A stretch of DNA of 64,000 nucleotides from Cupriavidus sp. D384 (GTDB taxonomy: Bacteria > Pseudomonadota > Gammaproteobacteria > Burkholderiales > Burkholderiaceae): NCBI RefSeq assembly GCF_001652915.1, contig NZ_BBQI01000064.1:1-64000 (forward strand), written 5' to 3'. Made by a program: the position numbers and the translations under genes. Of the stretch, positions 16,228-24,584 are shown one piece after another. The notes below the pieces were generated by a model. It was given only the letters and a program-made list of their open reading frames with translations. It was not told the DNA's origin and ran no database searches. Within the stretch, counting starts at the first letter, position 1, and every line of letters begins with the position of its first letter.

Positions 16228-17226
16228 ATGACCAAGCTGCTACTGAGCCGCCGCCAGGTGCTGAAGGCGGGTGCTGCCGCGTCGATGGCCGCCGTGATGC
16301 CTTCGGTGCTGGCAAAGACCGGCTGGCCCGACAAGTTCATCAAGATGGTGGTGGCCTTCCCCGCTGGAGGCCCCACCGACACCGCCGCGCGCATCGTGGC
16401 GCAGAAGCTGTCGGAACGCCTCGGGCAGCAGGTCATTATCGAGAACAAGCCCGGGGCCTCGGGCTCGATCGGCACCGCCAGCTTTATCCGCAGCCCGGCC
16501 GATGGCTACAACCTGTCGATGTTCGGCATGCCGGCCCTGCTGGCGCCGCTGATGTACAAGACCAACGCCTACGACGTGAAGAAGGACTTCCTGTCCGTTG
16601 CCACGGTCTACGTGCTGCCGATGGCCATCGTCATCAACCCGGCCGTGGTACCGCACGTCGAGACGCTGGCAGACCTGATCCGCTTTGCCAAGGCCAGCAA
16701 GACGCCGCTGAGCTATACCAGCTCGGGCACCGGCAGCTTTGGTCATCTCGCAATGGAGCAGCTCAAGGACCTGGGCGGCTTCGACGTGCTGCACGTGCCC
16801 TACCGTGGCAGCGCTCCGGCCGTGGCCGACCTGCTCGGCGGCCAGGTGGGCATCATGTTTGCCGATGTGGTCGCAGCGTTGCCGCATATCCGCGCCGGCA
16901 AGCTCAAGGCCATCGCGCTGAGTTCGCCCAATGCCCGCGTGCTGCTGCCGAACGTGAAGACCGTCTCGGAACAGGGCTTCCCGGGCTTCGACTTCGATTC
17001 CTGGGGCGGCCTGATCGCGCCGCTTGACACCCCGCAGCTCATCGTCGACCGCATCGCCAGCGAGACGCGCGACATCATCGGCAAGGACAAGGAATTGCAG
17101 CAGAAGCTGGTCAGCGCAGGTGCCATCGCGTCGTTCCAGGACGGCAAGCAGATGCAGGCGCGCCTCAACAAGGACTACGACCGCTGGAGCGCCATCGTCA
17201 AGGCCAAGGGCATCAGTGCAAGCTGA
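16228..17226 (+). CDS. Bug-family solute-binding protein with twin-arginine signal peptide
   Basis: 332 residues. The leader reads LLSRRQVLKAGAAASMAAVM, a good Tat motif (S-R-R-x-V-L-K) in place of the Sec leader usual for the family. This implies export in a folded state. The mature part has FIKMVVAFPAGGPTDTAARI, IENKPGASGSIG, SPADGYN and HVPYRGSAPAVADLLGGQ. The protein would bind the carboxylate activated by the CoA-transferase upstream. Its last 14 bases overlap the 3' end of the convergent PIN-domain gene. Confidence 0.92.
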   Translation: MTKLLLSRRQVLKAGAAASMAAVMPSVLAKTGWPDKFIKMVVAFPAGGPTDTAARIVAQKLSERLGQQVIIENKPGASGSIGTASFIRSPADGYNLSMFGMPALLAPLMYKTNAYDVKKDFLSVATVYVLPMAIVINPAVVPHVETLADLIRFAKASKTPLSYTSSGTGSFGHLAMEQLKDLGGFDVLHVPYRGSAPAVADLLGGQVGIMFADVVAALPHIRAGKLKAIALSSPNARVLLPNVKTVSEQGFPGFDFDSWGGLIAPLDTPQLIVDRIASETRDIIGKDKELQQKLVSAGAIASFQDGKQMQARLNKDYDRWSAIVKAKGISAS

Positions 17227-17728
17227 GGCAAGTCGCGGATAGCGGCTGCAGGGCTGGCTTGCGGGCCGATGTGCGGTTCGAATCCATCGACCCGGGCGGC
17301 CCGGGCGGCCCCCTCCCGAACGGATCGACCAGCCGCACTCCGGTCTGGGCGAAGTCGCGAACATTGCGCGTGACCACGGCCAGCCCGTGGATCATCGCGG
17401 TGGCCGCGATCATCTTGTCCAGCGCGTTCTCGGGATGGGGTACCCGCAGATGGCCCCATAGTTCCACCACGCGCCCGTCCACGCCAAGGATGTTGTGCGC
17501 GTAGCGGCGTTGCACGGCCACCAGCCATTCATCGAGCGCGTGGCATTGCTGCCGGTCACCCCGGAAGCGCTTCAGTTCCACGCCGCGCCGCAGTTCCCCC
17601 ATCGTCACCACTGACACGTACAGGGGGTGTCCATCGGCCTCGGCATCCTCGAAGAAGGCGCGTACGCCGGGATCGGCCCGGCGCCCCTTGCGGCTTTCGC
17701 TGATGACATCGGTATCGATCAGATACAT
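17213..17728 (-). CDS. PIN-domain ribonuclease toxin, VapC-like
   Basis: 171 residues with the PIN acidic set: D at residue 5 and D7 (MYLIDTDVISESRKG), E in VTMGELRRGVE, and D in ENALDKMIAATAMIHGLAVVTRNVRDF. The fold is complete at VRLVDPF, near residue 138. About 33 further residues (Gly/Pro-rich, then TSARKPALQP) form an unusual tail that overlaps the end of the Bug gene, probably because the original stop was lost. It lies directly after the small antitoxin-like gene at 17744. It would cleave RNA, classically tRNA, when free of antitoxin. Confidence 0.85.
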   Translation of the reverse strand: MYLIDTDVISESRKGRRADPGVRAFFEDAEADGHPLYVSVVTMGELRRGVELKRFRGDRQQCHALDEWLVAVQRRYAHNILGVDGRVVELWGHLRVPHPENALDKMIAATAMIHGLAVVTRNVRDFAQTGVRLVDPFGRGPPGPPGSMDSNRTSARKPALQPLSATCLSLH

Positions 17729-17743
17729 GTGCCGTTCCTCCCG

Positions 17744-17941
17744 TCATTGAATCCGTGCGAAGTCCTGGTCGTCGTAGGCGTCGCCAGGCGGAATCTTCTT
17801 GAGAAATGCCGCGAAGGTCGGCTTGCGTGCCGGCGTGGCACGGGCCGTACGCGATTTGCCCTCGCGTGACGCACCGCCCGTGTCCGGGCCGGCCGCGCTG
17901 TCGTCGAGTTGCCCGGGGTTGGATTTGTCGTGCTGTTTCAT
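17744..17941 (-). CDS. Probable antitoxin-like small protein upstream of vapC
   Basis: 65 hydrophilic residues (MKQHDKSNPGQLDDSAAGPD, ending KIPPGDAYDDQDFARIQ). It is disordered-looking, with a C-terminal FAAFLKKIPPGDAYDD segment like the toxin-wrapping tails of PIN-domain antitoxins. The ATG at 17941 is preferred over 17986 by length and composition. It ends 16 bases before the toxin start, as in vapBC operons. A DNA-binding AbrB or RHH domain is not obvious, so autoregulation may be absent or different. Confidence 0.6.
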   Translation of the reverse strand: MKQHDKSNPGQLDDSAAGPDTGGASREGKSRTARATPARKPTFAAFLKKIPPGDAYDDQDFARIQ

Positions 17942-18090
17942 GCTGGCCCTCCGTCGTGGGTGAATGAACGAGGCGCCATGGTGCATCCCGAAAGACCCGA
18001 AATTTGTGTCCGGATGTGACGGGTGATCGATTGTTGATCCAGCGCAAGGGGGGTGCTGGCGAGCGGGGCGGCGGCAAAATCCGGCCCGGA

Positions 18091-18126
18091 AAAGAAAATA
18101 CCCCGACGCGCGGGATCGTCGGGGTA
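18091..18126 (-). terminator. Intrinsic terminator after the trehalase operon
   Basis: On the minus strand the 10-bp arms TACCCCGACG and CGTCGGGGTA close a hairpin with an 8-base loop and are followed by TTTTCTTTT. The hairpin lies about 230 bases beyond the trehalase stop, so the transcript has a long 3' tail that includes the 30-bp inverted repeat. Confidence 0.75.
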
Positions 18127-18197
18127 GTAAGAGTTGCCAAGTCGTTTAGGGTCGTGTCGAAAACAACCCTGCGTCAGTGTGACGTTCCCGACCTGCT

Positions 18198-18227
18198 ACG
18201 CCAATAACTCACATGAGTTATTGGCGT
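18198..18227. repeat. Perfect inverted repeat, 14-bp arms with 2-base centre
   Basis: ACGCCAATAACTCA is followed by CA and by its exact reverse complement. It lies between the trehalase stop and the terminator and is not followed by a T run on either strand. It could be an RNA hairpin in the 3' tail, an operator, or the end of a lost mobile element. Confidence 0.7.
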
Positions 18228-18357
18228 ACGCGGAACAATCAAGACGAAATGCGGCGCTGCATCACGGAATTCTGAACAAAAGAACGAAATTCCGAATTCC
18301 GGAGGTGATCATTCGCGCCAGCCGTTGTGGCACCGCGACCGGCCAGGCTTTCATTGG

Positions 18358-20205
18358 TCATTCGCCGGTTTCCGGGCGGCCCGCCTTGCTGCGCTGCGCC
18401 GGATGCCACGGATACATCTCCAGTAGTGCGCTGACCACACCGTTGGTCCAGCCGAAGCCGTCCTGCAGTGGGTATTCTCCGCCGCCGCCGCCTTCGGCAT
18501 TGCCGGCACGGCGCCGCTGCAGCCGGTATTTTTCCACCAGCTTGTATTCCGAGACATAGAGACTGGCCACCGTCTGCAGCCACCGGTGGGCAATGTCGTC
18601 CGCCAGCGCGTCGCAGCCGTAGCGCCGCAGGCCCATGATGCCGATCCACTGCAGTGGCGCCCACCCGTTTGGCCGGTCCCATTGTTGGCCGGAATCGATC
18701 TCCGTGGTCGCCAGGCCGCCTTCCTCGATCAGCCGGGCGGCGACCACATCGGCCACCTGCGCGGCTTGCTCCGTGGTGGCCAGTCCCAGGAACAGCGGCA
18801 TCAGCGCGGCGGCGTTGAGATACGGCCTGGGCGTGCCGCGATGCCAGTCGAAATCGACGAACGCGCCCATGCCCTTGTCCCACATGATGGACGAGATGGC
18901 CTGCCGCCGCCGATCGGCTGCTTCGCGATAGCGCGCGGCGCCTTCCATGTCGCCGGCGCGCCCGCACAGTTCGCCGAGGCGGCATTCGGTATGCCAGAGC
19001 AGGGCGTTCAGGTCGATGGGCAGTATTGCCGTGGTGCGGATGGTCGCCAGGTCGCAAGTCGGCTGGCCGCTGGCGAGGTCGGGCTCGCACCAGCGCGAGC
19101 TGAAATCCCAGCCCGACTCGGCCGCGGCGCGCAGGTCGCGGAACACCAGGTGCGCCGGGCGGTCGGCGCGCCGGGCCGTTGCCACGTCTTCCAGGTACGC
19201 TTCCTCGCGCGGATGGGCGCGGTCGTCCCAGTAGCGGTTGAGCAGGGCGCCGCCCGGCAGGCGCACCAGGCGCCGGTAGGCATTGCCGGGGGCCAGGTGC
19301 GCGGCGCCGTCCATCCAGAACGCATATTCGCGCTCGAGCTGGGGCAGGTACTGCACGGCCGCATCGACGCCCTCGTCCTCGAAGAGATCGGTCATCAGCG
19401 CGAACACGGGCGGCTGCGAGCGGCTCAGGTAGTAAGACCGCGTGCCGTTGGGCACCAGCCCGTAGGTGTCGAGCAGATAGGCGAAGTTGTCGGCCATCGC
19501 GCGCAGCAGGTCGTGCCGGCCGCTGGCCGACAGGCCCAGCATGGTGAAGTACGAATCCCAGTAGTACAGCTCGCGAAAGCGCCCGCCCGGCACCACGTAT
19601 GGACGGGGCAGCGGCAGCAGCGAGCAGCGTGGCGGATGTTCGGCCGGCTCGCGCGTGAGCACAGGCCACAGGCCGTCGATGTGCTCGCGCATCGAGTTGT
19701 CCGGATCCGATTCGTAGTGGTCGTCCGACACGGTCTCGCGGGCAAAGAAGTTGCGTACGAAGGCCTCGAGCGAAAAGCCGGGCCCGTCCCGCTCGGCCCG
19801 GTAGCGCGTCAGGATGGCTTCGGGCGCGTCGAGCGGAATGCAGTCAGGAAAGGTCTTGCTGTCCGCGAACATGCCGCTGGCCTGCACGTCGACGAACAGT
19901 TCGGCATAGCGTTCGGCCGGCGACAGGGCGTCGGCTTCCGCGCAGCCGGGCAGCGTGCACGGGGCGGGCGTCGGCAGATGGGTAATGGCGGGGGCGTGAC
20001 CGTGGCAGTGCGACGGCGGGGCTGGCTGCGCGGGCGCCCGAGCCGGCCCTGTGGCCGGGGCCGCAGCGGTGGCGGCACCCTCGGCGGTGACTGGGGCCGC
20101 GGAAGGCACCGCCGCAGGATGCGCCGCGGCGTCCGCCTCGGCGGGCCGGGTGCGCGCAAGGACGTGGGGCGTGCCGCCGGCAGATTCGACGTTATTGTTC
20201 CGCAT
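18358..20205 (-). CDS. treF: Trehalase, glycoside hydrolase family 37
   Basis: 615 residues hydrolysing trehalose to two glucose. Both family signatures are present: PGGRFRELYYWDSYFTMLGL near residue 210 and QWDRPNGWAPLQ near residue 510, plus a C-terminal GGGGEYPLQDGFGWTNGV. There is no signal peptide, so this is a cytoplasmic TreF-type enzyme. The first 90 residues are a low-complexity Ala/Pro-rich extension with a His/Cys cluster (SHCHGHAP, CTLPGC), absent from typical TreF. The ATG at 20205 is preferred over 20226 because CTGGA precedes it. It overlaps the upstream SDR gene by 14 bases, so the two are translationally coupled. Confidence 0.9.
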   Translation of the reverse strand: MRNNNVESAGGTPHVLARTRPAEADAAAHPAAVPSAAPVTAEGAATAAAPATGPARAPAQPAPPSHCHGHAPAITHLPTPAPCTLPGCAEADALSPAERYAELFVDVQASGMFADSKTFPDCIPLDAPEAILTRYRAERDGPGFSLEAFVRNFFARETVSDDHYESDPDNSMREHIDGLWPVLTREPAEHPPRCSLLPLPRPYVVPGGRFRELYYWDSYFTMLGLSASGRHDLLRAMADNFAYLLDTYGLVPNGTRSYYLSRSQPPVFALMTDLFEDEGVDAAVQYLPQLEREYAFWMDGAAHLAPGNAYRRLVRLPGGALLNRYWDDRAHPREEAYLEDVATARRADRPAHLVFRDLRAAAESGWDFSSRWCEPDLASGQPTCDLATIRTTAILPIDLNALLWHTECRLGELCGRAGDMEGAARYREAADRRRQAISSIMWDKGMGAFVDFDWHRGTPRPYLNAAALMPLFLGLATTEQAAQVADVVAARLIEEGGLATTEIDSGQQWDRPNGWAPLQWIGIMGLRRYGCDALADDIAHRWLQTVASLYVSEYKLVEKYRLQRRRAGNAEGGGGGEYPLQDGFGWTNGVVSALLEMYPWHPAQRSKAGRPETGE

Positions 20206-20968
20206 AGTTCCAGAGCAGTCCGCCATCGATCACGAGCGTGGCCCCGGTGATGTAGTCGGCATCGGCGCTCGCCAGGTAGGCCACCAGTCCGGCAACTTCG
20301 TCGGGCTGGCCCAGCCGGCCCAGCGGGATGCCGGCCAGCAGCGCCTGCAGTTCGGCGGGGTCGGCCATCAGCTTGCGGTTGATTGGCGTCTGGATGGCGC
20401 CCGGTGCGATGTTGTTGACGGTGATGCCGGCCGGCGCCAGTTCGATCGCCAGGTTGCGCATCATCATGCGCAGGCCGCCCTTGCTGGCGCAGTAGCTCGT
20501 GAAATGCGGAAAGGGCAGGTCTTCATGTACGGAACTGATGTTGATGACCTTGCCGCCCAGCTTGCGCGCCAGCCGGTGCTTCACGAACTGCTGGGTGAGA
20601 AAGAACGGCCCCTTGAGATTGGTATCGAGCACGCGGTCGTAGTCGGCCTCGGTCACCTCGGCAAACGGCGCGCGGACTTCGACCCCGGCGTTGTTGACCA
20701 GGATGTCGAGACTGCCGGCGGGAGCCACCGCTGCCACGGCCTGATCGATCATGGCAAACGCCTGCGCCACGTTGCCGATATCGCCGGCCACCACATGGGC
20801 GCGCCGGCCCGCCGCACGCACGCCGGCAGCGGTCTCGTCGGATTCGGCGTCAAGCTTGTGCGCCGCAACAACGACGTCGGCGCCTTCCTGGGCCAGGCGC
20901 AGCGCGATGGCGCGTCCGATGCCGCCTGCGCCACCCGTGACCAGTGCCGTCTTGCCTTGCAGCCGCAT
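20192..20968 (-). CDS. Short-chain dehydrogenase/reductase, glucose 1-dehydrogenase-like
   Basis: 258 residues of a classical SDR. The nucleotide-binding motif is TGGAGGIGRAIA, followed by NNAGVE, catalytic Ser in NISSVHEDLPFPHFTS, Y-C-A-S-K, and the C-terminal GATLVIDGGLLWNYAEQ. SSVHEDLPFPHFTSYCASKGG is characteristic of glucose 1-dehydrogenases. Overlap with the trehalase gene suggests a short pathway, trehalose to glucose to gluconolactone, though the substrate is inferred from context. GGAGGTTCCCC precedes the ATG. Confidence 0.85.
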   Translation of the reverse strand: MRLQGKTALVTGGAGGIGRAIALRLAQEGADVVVAAHKLDAESDETAAGVRAAGRRAHVVAGDIGNVAQAFAMIDQAVAAVAPAGSLDILVNNAGVEVRAPFAEVTEADYDRVLDTNLKGPFFLTQQFVKHRLARKLGGKVINISSVHEDLPFPHFTSYCASKGGLRMMMRNLAIELAPAGITVNNIAPGAIQTPINRKLMADPAELQALLAGIPLGRLGQPDEVAGLVAYLASADADYITGATLVIDGGLLWNYAEQ

Positions 20969-21123
20969 GGGGAACCTCCTGCTTTCAGGGTGGTGTCACC
21001 GTCAGAGCCACGCGCCCGGCACGAAGTTCAAACCGGCAACCCACCATGTTCCAACCTTGCCACGTCCGGTGACGCGGCGCTGTCGGCGTTTTCCGATGGG
21101 TCTGTCGGTGGGGCGCTCAACGC

Positions 21124-21687
21124 CTAATCGTGCGTGGCGGGGTCCTGGGCGGGCGTGTCGGCTGGCAGGCCAAGCAGGGCCAGCACGTTGGCGGCGGCCT
21201 GCGCCACGGTACCGGCATGGGCCGGCATGATCAGGTGGGCGATTTCGCGGTAGAGCGGGTCCCGTTCGCAGAACAGCGCTTCGAGCCGGGCGCGCGGGTT
21301 GTCCACCTGTAGAAGCGGACGATTGCGGTTGCGGCGGACGCGGCGCCACAAATCGGGCAGCGCGGCGTCAAGATAGATCACGTGGCCGCGCGCACGCAGC
21401 ATTTCGCGGTTCTCGGGCCGCAGCACGATGCCGCCGCCGGTGGCCAGCACGATGCCGCTGCGTTGCGTCAGTTCATCGAGAACGCGCGTCTCACGGCGGC
21501 GGAAGCCGTCCTCGCCTTCCAGCTCGAAGATCGTGGTGATGCGCACCCCGCAGCGCGATTCGATCTCGTGATCGGTATCGAAGAACGGGCGGCCAAGCTG
21601 ACGCGCGACGGTTCGCCCGATCGTCGTCTTGCCGGCGCCCATGAAGCCGATGAAAAAGAGGTTGTCTGACGCGGTTCGGGGTTCCAA
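21124..21687 (-). CDS. aroK: Shikimate kinase, stand-alone gene
   Basis: 187 residues of a P-loop kinase that phosphorylates shikimate at O3. All key elements are visible: Walker [19 protein letters not shown] (substrate Asp), the [13 protein letters not shown] helix, ATGGGIVLR (GGG motif) and RNRPLL in the lid. It is not followed by aroB, the usual partner in proteobacteria, and sits alone between a sugar operon and an aromatic permease. It is either a second paralogue or the protein of a rearranged aro locus. Confidence 0.88.
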   Translation of the reverse strand: MEPRTASDNLFFIGFMGAGKTTIGRTVARQLGRPFFDTDHEIESRCGVRITTIFELEGEDGFRRRETRVLDELTQRSGIVLATGGGIVLRPENREMLRARGHVIYLDAALPDLWRRVRRNRNRPLLQVDNPRARLEALFCERDPLYREIAHLIMPAHAGTVAQAAANVLALLGLPADTPAQDPATHD

Positions 21688-21805
21688 AAGTGTGCGCCGC
21701 AGCGTGCCATGTCATTCTGCGCAACGGTAGCACGTAATGGCGTTTTCGCCATAGCGAAGCAATTGGCGAGGCCGATGCCCGTCGCCCATGCGCTGCGGCG
21801 GTATT

Positions 21806-23191
21806 TCAGTGTCCGGCCACGGTATTGCCAGCCGGTTCGCTGCCATCGGCGGCAGCTCCTGCGCCGGAGAACTGCTTGACCACCAGGGCCCCGGCCGCGA
21901 TAAAGGCCGGCACTGTCAGCAGCGTGAAGATCGCGTCGAAGCCCAGGTGCATGCGCAGCAGTTCGGCGCCGAGCAGCGCGCCCGCAATGCCGCCGAAGCG
22001 GCCGATGCCGAGCATCCAGGCCACGCCGGTGGCACGGCCCTGCGTGGGGTAGAAGCTTGCGGCCAGCGTCGGCATCGACGATTGCGCGCCATTCATGGCC
22101 GTGCCGGCCAGGAAGATCAGCAGGCCCAGCATGAACTGGTCGCCGCCGGCCCCGTGGCCCACTGCGTAGATCAGCATGCCGGTCAGCGCGTAGGTGAAGG
22201 CAATCACCTTGTTCGGGTTGAAACGGTCCATGAACCAGCCGGCGGCAATGGTGCCGATGCCGCCGCCCAGCGGAAACAGCGCGGTCAGCAGCGATGCGCG
22301 CTGCAACGTGAACCCGGCGTCCTTCATCAGCGTTGGCATCCAGCTGGTCAGCAGGTAGAAGATCACGAGGCCCATGAAATACGTGAGCCAGAGCATGGCC
22401 GACCCCACGCGATAGCGCGGTGCCAGCACGGTACCAACCGCCGATCTGGCGACCGGCGCCGTCTCGTTGACCGTGAACGCCTGTACGGCGCCCAGCGCGG
22501 TGCCGGTCACGCGTGCCAGCACCTTGCGGATCTGGTCGGCAGGATACTGGCGCACCACCATGTAGCGGATCGATTCGGGCAGCGTGGTCACCAGCACCAC
22601 GGCCAGTACCAACGGCACGATGCCACCGAAGACCAGCACGCTATGCCAGCCGAAATGGGGAATGATGGCTGCCGCGAAAAAGCCGCCGCCGGCCGAGCCC
22701 AGCGGGAAGCCGCAGAACATCGTGTTCACCAGGATCGCGCGGCGGCGTGCTGGCGCGTACTCGGACATCAGCGTCACCGCATTGGGCATTGCCGCGCCCA
22801 GCCCGACGCCGGTCAGAAAGCGCAGCACGGTCAGCCAGGTCACCGACGGCGCAAAGGCCGTGGCCAGGCTGCACGCGCCGAAGAAGAACACCGATAGCAC
22901 CAGCACGCGCTTGCGGCCCACCCGGTCGGCCATCGGCCCGGCGAAGATGGCGCCGAACGCCAGTCCGAACAGGGCGGCGCTCATGACCGGGCCAAGTGAC
23001 GATTTCTCGATGCCCCACTCCTGCACCAGGGCCGGGGCGATGTACCCCATGGCTGCCGTATCAAAGCCGTCAATCGCGACGATCATGAAACATAGAATCA
23101 GGATGAGCCACTGATAGGCGGAGAAGCGGTGGCTATCGATAAATGACTGGACGTCGAGCGTGCCAGTCGCGGGGCGCGTGGTCTGGGACAT
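21806..23191 (-). CDS. pcaK: MFS aromatic-acid:H+ symporter, PcaK-like (AAHS family)
   Basis: 461 residues with 12 predicted membrane helices. The family motif D-G-F-D-T-A in helix 1 (IVAIDGFDTAAMGYIAPAL) and the loop 2-3 motif GPMADRVGRKRVL are both present. Helix 7-8 loop WFMDRFNPNKVI repeats the pattern. AAHS members import 4-hydroxybenzoate, protocatechuate or related acids. The flanking pcaQ-pcaHGBL and pob genes make such a substrate likely. A tandem GTTC-N7-GAAC operator lies 80-113 bases upstream. Confidence 0.85.
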   Translation of the reverse strand: MSQTTRPATGTLDVQSFIDSHRFSAYQWLILILCFMIVAIDGFDTAAMGYIAPALVQEWGIEKSSLGPVMSAALFGLAFGAIFAGPMADRVGRKRVLVLSVFFFGACSLATAFAPSVTWLTVLRFLTGVGLGAAMPNAVTLMSEYAPARRRAILVNTMFCGFPLGSAGGGFFAAAIIPHFGWHSVLVFGGIVPLVLAVVLVTTLPESIRYMVVRQYPADQIRKVLARVTGTALGAVQAFTVNETAPVARSAVGTVLAPRYRVGSAMLWLTYFMGLVIFYLLTSWMPTLMKDAGFTLQRASLLTALFPLGGGIGTIAAGWFMDRFNPNKVIAFTYALTGMLIYAVGHGAGGDQFMLGLLIFLAGTAMNGAQSSMPTLAASFYPTQGRATGVAWMLGIGRFGGIAGALLGAELLRMHLGFDAIFTLLTVPAFIAAGALVVKQFSGAGAAADGSEPAGNTVAGH

Positions 23192-23503
23192 GGTGTCTCC
23201 GTTCTTCGGATCGAATCAGGCCCGATCAGGCGGTTTGTCGGGCACTTCTTGTTGTCGTTTCGCCGTGTTTGTTCTAAAGGCGAACGTGTGTTCTCAATAG
23301 GAACGGATCATACGCAGCGTTTTTCGCGTCGAAATATCGGCGTTAACCCGCAAAGGGCGCGGCGCGGAACGGGGTCGAACCGGCGCCGGCCCGCACGGCC
23401 AAAGGGCTGGCGGCCGGTGCGACGGCGCAGCGAAATTTTTTCAGACACGGGGCGGCCACATGGCAAAAGTGCCCTGCAGCGATCAGCCGGACGGGTGTGC
23501 GGC
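23192..23503. other. Gap between pcaK-like gene and pcaQ
   Basis: 312 bases without a gene. It carries the promoter region of the permease and the tandem operator at 23271-23304. Reading frames here are random, with no start site or codon pattern. Confidence 0.6.
23271..23304. promoter_or_regulatory. Two tandem GTTC-N7-GAAC operators upstream of the permease
   Basis: GTTCTAAAGGCGAAC and GTTCTCAATAGGAAC are each GTTC-N7-GAAC dyads separated by GTGT, giving a 19-bp period (about two helical turns). Repeated short dyads of this type are used by dimeric regulators that bind cooperatively on one face. IclR-family pca/pob regulators of other genera bind repeated motifs, but no IclR gene is present here. 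Confidence 0.5.
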
Positions 23504-24484
23504 TCAGGCGGGGCGGGCGGCAGTGGTGCGCCGGATGGTTTCGGCGAATGCCTCGGCCACCGGCCCCAGCGTGCGGTCGCTTCGGCGCAGCAGGCCGATC
23601 GGTTCCTCGGTGCCTTGCGTGTCCACTGGCAGCAGCACCATCTCGCCCGCAGCTACCGCGCGGCGCGTGGCGGACAACGGCGCGGCCCACACGCCGTCGC
23701 CCTGCTGCGTGAGCAGGCGCCCCAGGTAGGCATCGGCCGTTTCCAGGCAACCCTCGGGCAGCGCAAAGCCGTGGCGGGCCAGCAGGCTTTCGGTGCTGTG
23801 GCGCGGGATCGAGCCCACGGCCGGCACCACCATCGGCCATGCCACCACGTCGCGCATGGTCGGCCTGGCCTGGCCGGCCAGCGGATGCCCGGTGCGCACG
23901 GCCAGCACCAGCGGCTCTGCCGCCAGCGATTCGAACCACAGGCCTTCCATGGCTGCCGGGTCGTCCATGCGGCCGATCACAACGTCGAGCACATCGGCCT
24001 TGAGCAGGTCGATCAACGTGCGGTTCATGCCGCTCTGCACGGCCAGCGCCACCTCGGGATGAGAGTCGCGGAACGCGGTCACGGCGTCGAGCAGCAGCGC
24101 CGGCACGATGCTGGGCAGGGCGCCCACGCGGATGCGCTCGTGCCGCGTGGCGTTGGCGGCAGACAGGCTGTCGGCAGCGGCCTCGACGTCCTCGAGGATG
24201 CGCAGCGCATGACGCAGGAAGCGCATGCCGGCCGCGGTCAGGTTGGTGCCGGCCCGCTGGCGCACGAGCAGCCGCGCGCCGACCAGTTCCTCGAGTTCGG
24301 TCAGCGTCTTCGACACCGCCGGCTGCGTCAGCCCCAGATGCTCGCCGGCCCGCCCCAGGTGCTGCGCCTGGGCCACGGCCACGAAGCAGTGCAGGTGCCG
24401 GAGCCGGATGCGGCTGCGAAAGGCGTCAAGCGATGGCTGCGGCGGTGCCTTCGGGGCGGCGGTCGGTGGGGGCACGCGTTCCAT
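23504..24484 (-). CDS. pcaQ: LysR-family regulator of protocatechuate catabolism
   Basis: 326 residues. The helix-turn-helix region starts after a Pro-rich lead of about 28 residues (RIRLRHLHCFVAVAQAQHLGRAGEHLGLTQPAVSKTLTELEELVG). This late HTH and its sequence are typical of PcaQ, which activates pcaHG in response to 3-carboxymuconate-type intermediates. The gene is divergent from pcaH with a 100-base intergenic region holding a CGTAATTACG palindrome. It is the expected regulator of pcaHGBL. Confidence 0.88.
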   Translation of the reverse strand: MERVPPPTAAPKAPPQPSLDAFRSRIRLRHLHCFVAVAQAQHLGRAGEHLGLTQPAVSKTLTELEELVGARLLVRQRAGTNLTAAGMRFLRHALRILEDVEAAADSLSAANATRHERIRVGALPSIVPALLLDAVTAFRDSHPEVALAVQSGMNRTLIDLLKADVLDVVIGRMDDPAAMEGLWFESLAAEPLVLAVRTGHPLAGQARPTMRDVVAWPMVVPAVGSIPRHSTESLLARHGFALPEGCLETADAYLGRLLTQQGDGVWAAPLSATRRAVAAGEMVLLPVDTQGTEEPIGLLRRSDRTLGPVAEAFAETIRRTTAARPA

Positions 24485-24497
24485 AATAAAAATTCAT

Positions 24498-24537
24498 CGT
24501 AATTACGCCAAAACTCAATTTACATGACTTCTGGCGT
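24498..24537. promoter_or_regulatory. pcaQ-pcaH intergenic operator region
   Basis: Contains the perfect palindrome CGTAATTACG (24498-24507) and the inverted pair ACGCCA (24505-24510) and TGGCGT (24532-24537). The positions are suited to LysR binding just upstream of the pcaH promoter. Binding is inferred from location. Confidence 0.45.
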
Positions 24538-24584
24538 TGCATACAGTCCTCCCCATCGATTCACACAACAACGGAGACAGCGCG

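Larger units (their letters stand above)
17942..18357. other. Gap between vapBC and trehalase
   Basis: No convincing gene. The stretch holds the vapB promoter region, the trehalase terminator (18091-18126) and a perfect 30-bp inverted repeat (18198-18227). Short frames such as 18004-18207 have no ribosome site or family resemblance. Confidence 0.6.

Noticed and set aside
18004-18207. Plus-strand frame between vapB and trehalase
   Set aside because: It runs through a terminator hairpin, without ribosome site.
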